A stretch of DNA of 8,982 nucleotides, taken from Betaproteobacteria bacterium (GTDB taxonomy: Bacteria; Pseudomonadota; Gammaproteobacteria; Burkholderiales; SG8-39). The stretch spans positions 1 through 8,982 of the forward strand of contig JAEKLK010000232.1 in NCBI GenBank assembly GCA_019509895.1. Direction: 5' to 3'. A program made the translations under genes and the position numbers. Shown one piece after another: positions 1 to 5,251 of this stretch. The first letter of the stretch is position 1; the number at the start of each line of letters is the position of its first letter. The notes below the pieces were generated by a model. That model saw nothing but the letters and a program-made list of their open reading frames with translations, ran no database searches and was not told the origin of the DNA.

Positions 1-125
1 AGGTCCGCGCGGTAGGCGGCGATGGTGTTCTGCGCCAGCCCGTCCTCCAGCCAGAGCGCGTCGCAGAACGCGTCTAGGGCGTGAGCTCGAACGCGTCCGC
101 CGCGCGTTCGTGCGCGAGCAGCCAA
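1..125 (-). CDS. xerD: Site-specific tyrosine recombinase XerD, N-terminal fragment (runs off left edge)
   Basis: XerD works with XerC at dif sites to resolve chromosome dimers. Only the first 41 codons are in the window. The visible residues DAFCDALWLEDGLAQNTIAAY (about 17–36), followed by RADL, match the start of the XerD core-binding domain; E. coli XerD has FLDALWLEKNLAENTLNAYRRDL in the same place. XerC differs here, so XerD is preferred. No ATG lies in this frame before the conserved block. I chose the TTG at 125 because a perfect GGAGG sits 7 bases upstream (133–137). This places the first 52 bases of xerD inside the end of ogt, in another frame, which implies co-transcription and probably translational coupling. 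The catalytic domain is outside the window. Family assignment is firm; the start codon is inferred. Confidence 0.85.
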   Translation of the reverse strand, partial: MAARARTRGGRVRAHALDAFCDALWLEDGLAQNTIAAYRAD

Positions 126-556
126 CGCTTCGCCTCCACGAGATAACCGTTGGTCGAGTGCGCGAAGCCGCCGATGCCGTCGGCGGCCACCACGCGATGG
201 CACGGAATGACGATCGGCAGGCGATTGTCCCCGCACGCCTGGCCCACCGCGCGCGGCTCCGCGCCCAGCCGTCGGGCCAGCTCGCCGTAGGTGAGCGTTG
301 TGCCGCGGGGAATCTCGCAGAGTGCCTGCCACAGGCGCCGCTGGAAGTCCGTGCCCTCGATCACCAGTGGCAGATCGAAGTGCGCATCGGCGTCGTCGCG
401 GTAGCGCTCGAGCTGGCGGGCAGCCCGCTCGGCCAGCGCATTACGCGCTGGCTGCACGTCGACCTGCGGCGGCAGATAACGGATGTCGCTCACGCGCTCC
501 TCGCGCGTGCGCACGGCCACCTTCATCTTCGGAAAACCTATGATCGCGTCGTACAT
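74..556 (-). CDS. ogt: Methylated-DNA–[protein]-cysteine S-methyltransferase (O6-alkylguanine repair)
   Basis: This suicide enzyme moves an alkyl group from O6-alkylguanine or O4-alkylthymine in DNA to its own cysteine. The 160-residue protein fits the Ogt/Ada-C family. Visible features in order are a divergent N-terminal domain (about 1–65), TTLTYGELARRLG (86–98) of the DNA-binding helix region, PRAVGQA (101–107) with the Arg that fills the base gap, Asn111, and the active-site motif IPCHRVV with nucleophile Cys119. The family usually has Asn-Pro before the active-site loop; here it is Asn-Arg. The frame stays open upstream to 673, but I chose the ATG at 556 because the longer N-terminus has no family-like sequence. 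An ATG ten codons later (526) is a possible alternative. No strong ribosome-binding site is seen. The gene lies just upstream of xerD and overlaps it. Confidence 0.93.
   Translation of the reverse strand: MYDAIIGFPKMKVAVRTREERVSDIRYLPPQVDVQPARNALAERAARQLERYRDDADAHFDLPLVIEGTDFQRRLWQALCEIPRGTTLTYGELARRLGAEPRAVGQACGDNRLPIVIPCHRVVAADGIGGFAHSTNGYLVEAKRWLLAHERAADAFELTP
133..137 (-). promoter_or_regulatory. Shine-Dalgarno site for the xerD TTG start
   Basis: The minus strand reads GGAGG here, 7 bases before the TTG at 125. It lies inside the ogt reading frame. It decides the xerD start, because no ATG or GTG exists in the xerD frame near the conserved N-terminus. Confidence 0.6.
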
Positions 557-717
557 GATGGTCCCGGATGAGCGATTCAAGGCGAACTGTACGCCGGTCT
601 CCAAAGCTTTTCGTTCCGTTTGTTGCGTCGCGTTATGTTCGCACGGAATGGCGCGACGGCTACCGAATCGCAAAGGGAACGCGAAAGCGAACCGACGGCC
701 GTACCGCTGAAAACAGA
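557..717. other. Non-coding gap between the Ldh2-family gene and ogt
   Basis: This 161-base gap lies between two minus-strand genes and probably carries the ogt promoter, although I see no convincing -35/-10 pair. It contains an imperfect inverted repeat, with CGTTCCGT at 612–619 facing ACGGAATG at 643–650 (one G·T pair). It also has a short palindrome, ACGGCCGT, near 694–701. No T-tract terminator follows the Ldh2-family stop at 718. Confidence 0.4.
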
Positions 718-1728
718 CTAGGTTTTTCCGCTCGCCAGCTTCTCGATCTGCGCCAGCAGGTCCTCCGGAATTTCGACGCCCTGCGTGTGAGCCGCCTTCT
801 CGGCGGCGAAGCGCCGTGCGCCGGGCAGCCGCACTTCCGGGTCCGCGAGCATCGTGCTCACCACGGTGTCGACGCGCTCGAAATAGCGCTCCATGCCGGC
901 GAGCGCGCTCGGATCGATGGCGATGAACGCCTGGCCGATGCGCGGCCGGTTCCCCTCCTCCGAGAAAAACGAGTCGGCCTCCGGGCCGATGGCGGCGCCG
1001 GTGAGCGAGGCGCAGATGAGCTCGAACATGAGCGCCAGCATCGCCCCCTTCACGCCGCCGATCGGAAACAGGCTGCCGTGCTCGATCGCTTCCTTCGGAT
1101 CGGTGGTCGGCTTTCCGTGCCGGTCCAGCGCCCAGCCCTCGGGGATGCGCTCGCCTTTGCGCGCCGCCATCATGATGCGGCCGCGCACGACGGTGGTGAG
1201 CGCGAGGTCAATGACCAGCGGCGCGCCTTCCCGGCGCGGGAATGCCGCCGCGACCGGATTGGTGCCGAAAAGCGGCTTCTTGCCGCCCCAGGGCGGGATG
1301 GCCGCCGGCGAGTTGGTAAACGCGAAGCCGACGAGCTGTGCCTCGGCCACCGGCGCGAGGTGGATACCCAGCACGCCGACGTGCGCGCTATTGCGGATCC
1401 CGGCGAAGCCGATGCCGTTGCGCCGTGCGCGCTGCATGACCTCCTCGATGGCCCATTGCGCGGAGACATAGGGCAGGCCGTCGGCATTGTCGATCAGGCA
1501 CACGGCACCGCGGTCGGCAACGAGCCTCGGCTCCGCGGCGCCGTCGGCACGGCCTTTGCGCAGCATGCCGCAATAGAACGGCACGCGCGACATGCCGTGC
1601 GTTGCAAGTCCCTGTTCCTCGGCGGCGACGAGATGGCGCGCAGTCGCGTGTGCCATGCGGGCATTGGCGCCGGCGCGCTCGAGCGCAGCGACAGCGAGTT
1701 GAAACAGTGCTTGCGTATCCTTCTTCAC
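718..1728 (-). CDS. Ldh2-family NAD(P)-dependent oxidoreductase (malate/L-lactate/sulfolactate dehydrogenase type)
   Basis: Members of this non-Rossmann family interconvert 2-hydroxyacids and 2-oxoacids (malate, lactate, sulfolactate, ureidoglycolate) or reduce cyclic imines. The 336-residue length is normal. Visible hallmarks are THGMSR (43–48), NSAHVG with the conserved His116, WGGKKPLFGTNP (147–158), the nucleotide-site region DLALTTVVRGR (174–184; relatives usually have Lys where Arg184 is), IPEGWALD (195–202), PTTDP (207–211), and GGVKGAMLALMFE (224–236). I chose the GTG at 1728. Frame-open ATGs at 1800 and 1779 would extend through the start of the divergent hydrolase and add non-family sequence. 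No ribosome-binding site precedes the GTG. Substrate cannot be read from sequence. The ComC (R)-sulfolactate dehydrogenase belongs to this family, which matters because a ComDE-like decarboxylase lies 0.7 kb away. Confidence 0.9.
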   Translation of the reverse strand: MKKDTQALFQLAVAALERAGANARMAHATARHLVAAEEQGLATHGMSRVPFYCGMLRKGRADGAAEPRLVADRGAVCLIDNADGLPYVSAQWAIEEVMQRARRNGIGFAGIRNSAHVGVLGIHLAPVAEAQLVGFAFTNSPAAIPPWGGKKPLFGTNPVAAAFPRREGAPLVIDLALTTVVRGRIMMAARKGERIPEGWALDRHGKPTTDPKEAIEHGSLFPIGGVKGAMLALMFELICASLTGAAIGPEADSFFSEEGNRPRIGQAFIAIDPSALAGMERYFERVDTVVSTMLADPEVRLPGARRFAAEKAAHTQGVEIPEDLLAQIEKLASGKT

Positions 1729-1751
1729 AGCGCGGATTGTATCGGTGTAAA
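1724..1751 (+). promoter_or_regulatory. Candidate sigma-70 promoter for the dienelactone hydrolase-family gene
   Basis: TTCACA (1724–1729, five of six to the -35 consensus) is separated by 16 bases from TGTAAA (1746–1751, four of six to the -10 consensus). Transcription would start about 20 bases before the ATG at 1778, leaving room for the GAGGAG ribosome-binding site at 1766–1771. The -35 box overlaps the first codons of the divergent Ldh2-family gene. This is a by-eye match only. Confidence 0.4.
1736..1741 (-). promoter_or_regulatory. Candidate -10 box for the Ldh2-family gene
   Basis: The minus strand reads TACAAT, five of six to the -10 consensus, ending 7 bases before the GTG at 1728. 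No good -35 lies at the proper distance. If the box is used, transcription would begin at or within a base or two of the GTG, giving a leaderless mRNA. That would agree with the missing ribosome-binding site. It lies inside the spacer of the opposite-strand promoter, so the two promoters would interfere. Confidence 0.3.
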
Positions 1752-1777
1752 TTCGCGCCCTTCTCGAGGAGTCGCCC

Positions 1778-2446
1778 ATGGGCAAGATTATTGAACTCAA
1801 GGCCGTAGACGGCCACAGCTTCTCCGCTTATCGCGCCGACCCGTCCGGCAAGCCGCGCGGCGCGATGGTCGTCATCCAGGAGATCTTCGGCGTGAACAGC
1901 CACATGAAGAATGTGACCGACGGCTACGCGCGCGACGGTTATCTGGCGATCGCGCCGGCGCTCTTCGATCGCGTGCAGCGAAACGTCGATCTCGGCTACT
2001 CGCCGGATGACATCGCCAAGGGCCGCGAAATCCGCGGCAAGGTCACCACCGACATGGCGATGAAGGACGTCCAGGCGGCGGTAAACGAGGCGGCGAAGGC
2101 CGGCAAGGTCGGCATCGTCGGCTACTGCTGGGGTGGCTTCGTCGCCTGGATGGCCGCGAACAAGGTGTCAGGGCTTTCCGCGTCCGCGCCGTATTACGGC
2201 GGCGGCATCCTCGACAACACCGATGTCGCGCCCAAGGTGCCGCTGATGGGCCACTTCGGCGACAAAGACCAGCACATCCCCGTCGAGGGCGTGAAAAAGC
2301 TCGCCGAGAAGTATCCTCAGCACCAGATCTTCATCTACGCCGCCGATCACGGCTTCAACTGTGACCAGCGCGGCTCCTACAACGCACCTGCGTCGAAGCA
2401 GGCGCGCGAGCGGACGCTAGCGTTCTTTCGGCAGCACGTCGGTTGA
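1778..2446 (+). CDS. Dienelactone hydrolase-family protein (carboxymethylenebutenolidase-like)
   Basis: This is a cytosolic alpha/beta-hydrolase. Family members open dienelactones in chlorocatechol breakdown, but many homologues act on other lactones or esters. The 222-residue length is typical (Pseudomonas DLH is about 236). Visible catalytic parts are Glu35 in IQEIFGVN, the nucleophile elbow GYCWGG with Cys117 in place of the usual Ser, Asp164 in FGDKDQHIP, and His191 in ADHGFN, together forming a Cys-Asp-His triad plus the helper Glu. The ATG at 1778 has a strong GAGGAG site (1766–1771) 6 bases upstream. It is the only plus-strand gene, divergent from the Ldh2-family gene, and its last 30 bases overlap the convergent decarboxylase gene. 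No chlorocatechol dioxygenase or cycloisomerase is in the window, so a dienelactone substrate is not supported. The general fold and triad are sure; the substrate is open. Confidence 0.93.
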   Translation: MGKIIELKAVDGHSFSAYRADPSGKPRGAMVVIQEIFGVNSHMKNVTDGYARDGYLAIAPALFDRVQRNVDLGYSPDDIAKGREIRGKVTTDMAMKDVQAAVNEAAKAGKVGIVGYCWGGFVAWMAANKVSGLSASAPYYGGGILDNTDVAPKVPLMGHFGDKDQHIPVEGVKKLAEKYPQHQIFIYAADHGFNCDQRGSYNAPASKQARERTLAFFRQHVG

Positions 2447-3025
2447 GGCTTCCGGTTCTGCTTTAGGGCCCAGCAAGGCGCGCCGGAAGCGCGCCTTGAG
2501 CAGCACCCCGTCGTGCGGCGGCAGCACGAGCGAGAGCTTCTCGTCGATCACCTTCACCGCCGCCAAGTTAGGACCGGCCGCGCGGTAGACCAGCTCGCGC
2601 ACCGGCGCCACGTCCGCGGTGGCCGTGATCGCGTGCTTGAACTTGCTCCCGGCAGCAATCGCCGCCAGGTCGATGCCCCAGGCCGTGTGGGTGCGCTGCA
2701 TGCCGGTCTCGCCGTAGCGCTCGTTGTCGATGACCACCACAGTCAGGTTCGCCGGCTGCTGCACGCCGATCGTCGCGAGCGCGCCGAGGCCCATCAGCAT
2801 CTCGCCGTCGCCGGTGAGGACGAGCACCCGCCGTGCGGGCTGCGCGAGCGCGAGCCCGAGTCCCATCATCGCGGCCTGGCCCATCGCGCCCCACATCGGG
2901 AAGCTGAGCGGCGAATCGCCCGCGGCCGTGATGTCCCATGCGGTCGAGCCCAGGCCGGCGACGACCAGCAGGTCTTTGCGATCCCGAAGCAACTCCTTCA
3001 CGACGTCGCGGCGATGCAGTTTCAC
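2417..3025 (-). CDS. Thiamine-diphosphate-binding (PP domain) subunit of a ComE-like 2-oxoacid decarboxylase
   Basis: This is the second half of a split thiamine-diphosphate enzyme, and it pairs with the gene directly upstream. The 202-residue protein has the PP-domain signature: FPMWGAMGQAAMMGLGLAL (42–60), then TGDGEMLMGLGALATIG (71–87) holding the Asp73 of the Mg-diphosphate motif, then DNERYG (100–105) completing the GDG…N pattern. Sulfopyruvate decarboxylase beta (ComE, about 188 residues) and phosphonopyruvate decarboxylase C-terminal halves look like this. I chose the GTG at 3025; its GTGA overlaps the stop of the alpha gene by 4 bases. The frame is open further upstream only through alpha-gene sequence. 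The last 15 or so residues run past the family core and overlap the convergent hydrolase gene. Chemistry is probably decarboxylation of a C3 2-oxoacid; the exact substrate is unproven. Confidence 0.88.
   Translation of the reverse strand: MKLHRRDVVKELLRDRKDLLVVAGLGSTAWDITAAGDSPLSFPMWGAMGQAAMMGLGLALAQPARRVLVLTGDGEMLMGLGALATIGVQQPANLTVVVIDNERYGETGMQRTHTAWGIDLAAIAAGSKFKHAITATADVAPVRELVYRAAGPNLAAVKVIDEKLSLVLPPHDGVLLKARFRRALLGPKAEPEASTDVLPKER
2474..2498. repeat. Perfect 10-bp inverted repeat with 5-base loop; possible terminator for the plus-strand hydrolase gene
   Basis: CAAGGCGCGC (2474–2483) and GCGCGCCTTG (2489–2498) pair perfectly around the loop CGGAA. The hairpin starts 28 bases after the hydrolase stop on the plus strand and lies inside the decarboxylase beta coding region, where it encodes a basic KARFRRAL stretch. 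Neither strand has a T-tract after it, so intrinsic termination is uncertain. Confidence 0.5.
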
Positions 3026-3549
3026 TGGTTCGCCTGCTCCTGGAAGCTCTTGATGCCGATCACGCGTTGCGCGATGAGCACCGCCTCGGCGCCGTTTGCC
3101 TCGAACGCGAGCCGCAGCGCCGTATGCACGTGCGGCGCCACCGTCTGCGACTCGCCCGCCTGGCGCACGGCGACGCCGATCGTCTCGAGCACGCGCGCGG
3201 TGCTCTGGCCCATTGGCACTTGCCATGGGTTGAACTCACCCTGCTCGCCGCGCATGGTGACGATGAGCAGCAGCGGAAAGCGGCATACCTTCACCATGCC
3301 AAGCACGTTGACCAGATTGCCGACGCCGCTCGACTGCATCAGCAGCACCGTCTTCTCCCCGCCGAGCCACGCGCCCGCCGCGAGGCCGATGCCCTCCTCC
3401 TCGGTGGTGAGCGGCACGGTCCTCATGTTGCCGTCGGCCTGGCAGAGCTCGATGAGGCGCTTGTGCCCGGCGTCAGGCACATAGCCGACCACGCGCACGC
3501 CGGCGGCGGCGAGCTCGCGATGCACTTCGGTCGACCAGTCAGGCTGCAT
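3022..3549 (-). CDS. Pyr-domain (alpha) subunit of a ComD-like thiamine-diphosphate decarboxylase
   Basis: This subunit supplies the pyrimidine-binding half of the active site. Its 175 residues compare with about 169 for sulfopyruvate decarboxylase alpha (ComD). Visible features are the N-terminal VGYVPDAGHKRLIE (21–34), TTEEEGIGLAAGAWLGG (48–64) whose Glu cluster (50–52) should supply the catalytic Glu, LMQSSGVGNLVN (70–81), and GEFNPWQVPMGQ (104–115) near the expected substrate loop. The ATG at 3549 overlaps the end of the upstream flavoprotein gene by 11 bases and lacks a clear ribosome-binding site, so translation is probably coupled. The split into two genes and the PMG motif favour the ComDE type over fused phosphonopyruvate decarboxylase. 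Pyruvate or benzoylformate decarboxylases are much longer and do not fit. Confidence 0.88.
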   Translation of the reverse strand: MQPDWSTEVHRELAAAGVRVVGYVPDAGHKRLIELCQADGNMRTVPLTTEEEGIGLAAGAWLGGEKTVLLMQSSGVGNLVNVLGMVKVCRFPLLLIVTMRGEQGEFNPWQVPMGQSTARVLETIGVAVRQAGESQTVAPHVHTALRLAFEANGAEAVLIAQRVIGIKSFQEQANQ

Positions 3550-5251
3550 GCTTGAGCAGGCTCTGGCCGGGCCGCACGCGCGTGAAGACGACCGGTTTCA
3601 TCGTCACCGTACCATCGGCGCGAATGCTCGTATACGCGGACGCCTCGAGCGCGCCTGTGTCTGGAAAATCTGCGCGATAGTGAGCGCCGCGCGATTCCTG
3701 GCGCGCCGCGGCGGCGCGTGTGATCGCGCGGCTTACCGCCACCAGGTTTTTGAGATTCAACCAGTCGTGCCACGTGAGATTGAACGCGCGCTCCGCGGTG
3801 CCGAGACCGGTGCGATCGAGGTCGGCGTCGAGCGCATCGAGCTCGCCTTGCGCGCGCGCGAGCGTGCCGGCGTCCCGCAGGATGCCGACACGCTCCCACA
3901 TCGTGTCGGAGAGCCGCTCGCGCAACGCCTCCAGATTGCCTGGCGGCAGGTCGAACGGCCGCTCGCAGCGCGCGATCGCGGCGTCGACTGCGCGTGCGTC
4001 CGGCTCCTGCAAGCCACGATCGGGCGCCCATGCCGCCATGGTGGCGCCGGCGACGGCGCCGAACACCGTGGAGTTCGCGACGCCGTTGCCGCCGAGCCGG
4101 TTGGCCCCGTGCACGCCGCCGGCGTCCTCGCCGGCGACAAACAGACCTGGCAGCGCGGTGCTGCAATCGGGCACGAATTCGACGCCGCCCATCAGGTAAT
4201 GCGCTGTCGGCACAACCTCGACAAGCCCGCCGGCGAGATCGAAGCCGCAGTCGGCACAGCGCTCCACCATGCCCTTGAATTCGCGACGCACCCGCTCCGG
4301 CCCGAGATGGCCCATCGAGATGTAGAGCCCGCCATGGGGCGTAGTGTTCCCGTTGCGTATCTCGGTGAACATGGCTCGCGAGACGACATCGCGAGTTGCG
4401 CGCTCTGCCTTCGCATCGTAGGCCGGCATGAAGCGCTCGCGGCGCCCGTTGAGAAGGTAGCCGCCGGCACCGCGCAATCCCTCCTCCAGCACCGTTCCCG
4501 TCATGCGGGTATGCGTGCCGGCGAGTAGCCCGGTGGGGTGGAACTGCACCATTTCCATGTCGCGCAGCGCGAGCCCAGCCCGCAGCGCCATCGCCAGCCC
4601 GTCGCAGGTTTTGTCACCGGAGGGCGTGTGGTAGCGGTACATCGTCGGCCCGCCGCCGGTGGCGAGCAGAACCGCCTTGGCGCGCACGAAGACGTAGTCG
4701 CCGGTGCGCATGTCGATGAAGAGCACGCCAGCGATTGCCCGACCGTCCGCGGTACAGATGAGCTCGACGGCGCGGTGCTCTTCCAGCCGCTCGATGCGCC
4801 GCGCCCACACCTGCTCGGCGAGCCGATTGATGATCTCGATGCCGGTGAGGTCGCCCTTGTGCACCGTGCGGTCGAACGTCTGGCCGGCGAACGCCTTCTG
4901 ATGCACGGACCCGTCGGGATTGCGATCGAAGAAGCAGCCGAGCTCGTTCTCGAGCTCATGGATGCGCTCCACTGCCAGCGTCACGAGCTTCCAGGCGAGC
5001 TCCTGGTCGGGCAGCCATTTCCCGCCGTCGATCGTGTCCATGAAATGCCGCTCGACCGAGTCTTCCTTCGCCAGCGCGACGTTGTAGCCGCCCTGGACCA
5101 TGCGCGTGCAGCCGCATTTGCCGAGCAGGCCCTTCACCGCGACGGTGATCCTTAGATCGGGCGCCGCCTTGTGCGCGTGCAGCGCGGCGAACAGGCCCGC
5201 GCCGCCGGCGCCCAGGATCAGGATGTCGCTGCTGCGGACTTGCGGAACCAT
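3539..5251 (-). CDS. SdhA/FrdA-like FAD-dependent oxidoreductase (succinate dehydrogenase/fumarate reductase flavoprotein family)
   Basis: The 570-residue flavoprotein should oxidise or reduce a C–C single/double bond next to a carboxylate. Seen in order are the dinucleotide-binding GAGGAG (14–19), VQGGYNVAL (52–60), ATGGG (197–201), QFHPTG with His238, EEGLRGAGG (256–264), TRDVVSRA with Arg287, TAHYLMGG with His351, and HGANRLGGNG with Arg385, then the helical C-terminal domain (about 415–530). By hand alignment to FrdA, the active-site His232, Glu245, Arg287, His355 and Arg390 are kept, but Thr244 becomes Glu256 and six residues are inserted before it. The FAD-linking His is replaced by Cys48. 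The ATG at 5251 overlaps the permease gene by 34 bases with no ribosome-binding site; the frame is open to 6106, but that is permease sequence read out of frame. No iron-sulfur or membrane-anchor subunit is nearby, so the electron partner is unknown. Confidence 0.9.
   Translation of the reverse strand: MVPQVRSSDILILGAGGAGLFAALHAHKAAPDLRITVAVKGLLGKCGCTRMVQGGYNVALAKEDSVERHFMDTIDGGKWLPDQELAWKLVTLAVERIHELENELGCFFDRNPDGSVHQKAFAGQTFDRTVHKGDLTGIEIINRLAEQVWARRIERLEEHRAVELICTADGRAIAGVLFIDMRTGDYVFVRAKAVLLATGGGPTMYRYHTPSGDKTCDGLAMALRAGLALRDMEMVQFHPTGLLAGTHTRMTGTVLEEGLRGAGGYLLNGRRERFMPAYDAKAERATRDVVSRAMFTEIRNGNTTPHGGLYISMGHLGPERVRREFKGMVERCADCGFDLAGGLVEVVPTAHYLMGGVEFVPDCSTALPGLFVAGEDAGGVHGANRLGGNGVANSTVFGAVAGATMAAWAPDRGLQEPDARAVDAAIARCERPFDLPPGNLEALRERLSDTMWERVGILRDAGTLARAQGELDALDADLDRTGLGTAERAFNLTWHDWLNLKNLVAVSRAITRAAAARQESRGAHYRADFPDTGALEASAYTSIRADGTVTMKPVVFTRVRPGQSLLKHAA

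Noticed and set aside
568..1794. Long plus-strand open frame of about 400 codons opposite the Ldh2-family gene
   Set aside because: It is antisense to a clear enzyme gene, is rich in Arg/His/Ala as expected from GC-rich shadow frames, and shows no recognisable domain.
1778..2446. Hydrolase gene as part of a chlorocatechol degradation cluster
   Set aside because: No catechol dioxygenase, muconate cycloisomerase or maleylacetate reductase is present in the window. The family is broad and often unlinked to such pathways.
3026..3226. Longer start for the decarboxylase beta subunit
   Set aside because: The extra residues are out-of-frame alpha-subunit sequence. The GTGA overlap at 3022–3025 gives a normal family N-terminus.
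2417..3549. Two decarboxylase genes as one frameshifted or broken thiamine-diphosphate enzyme
   Set aside because: Each half has a complete domain of ComD or ComE length, and the GTGA junction is a normal coupled overlap, so a natural two-subunit enzyme is the better reading.
3548..5155. Plus-strand open frames opposite the flavoprotein gene (around 3548–4528 and 4538–5155)
   Set aside because: No domain features, composition of shadow frames, and complete overlap with a well-supported gene.
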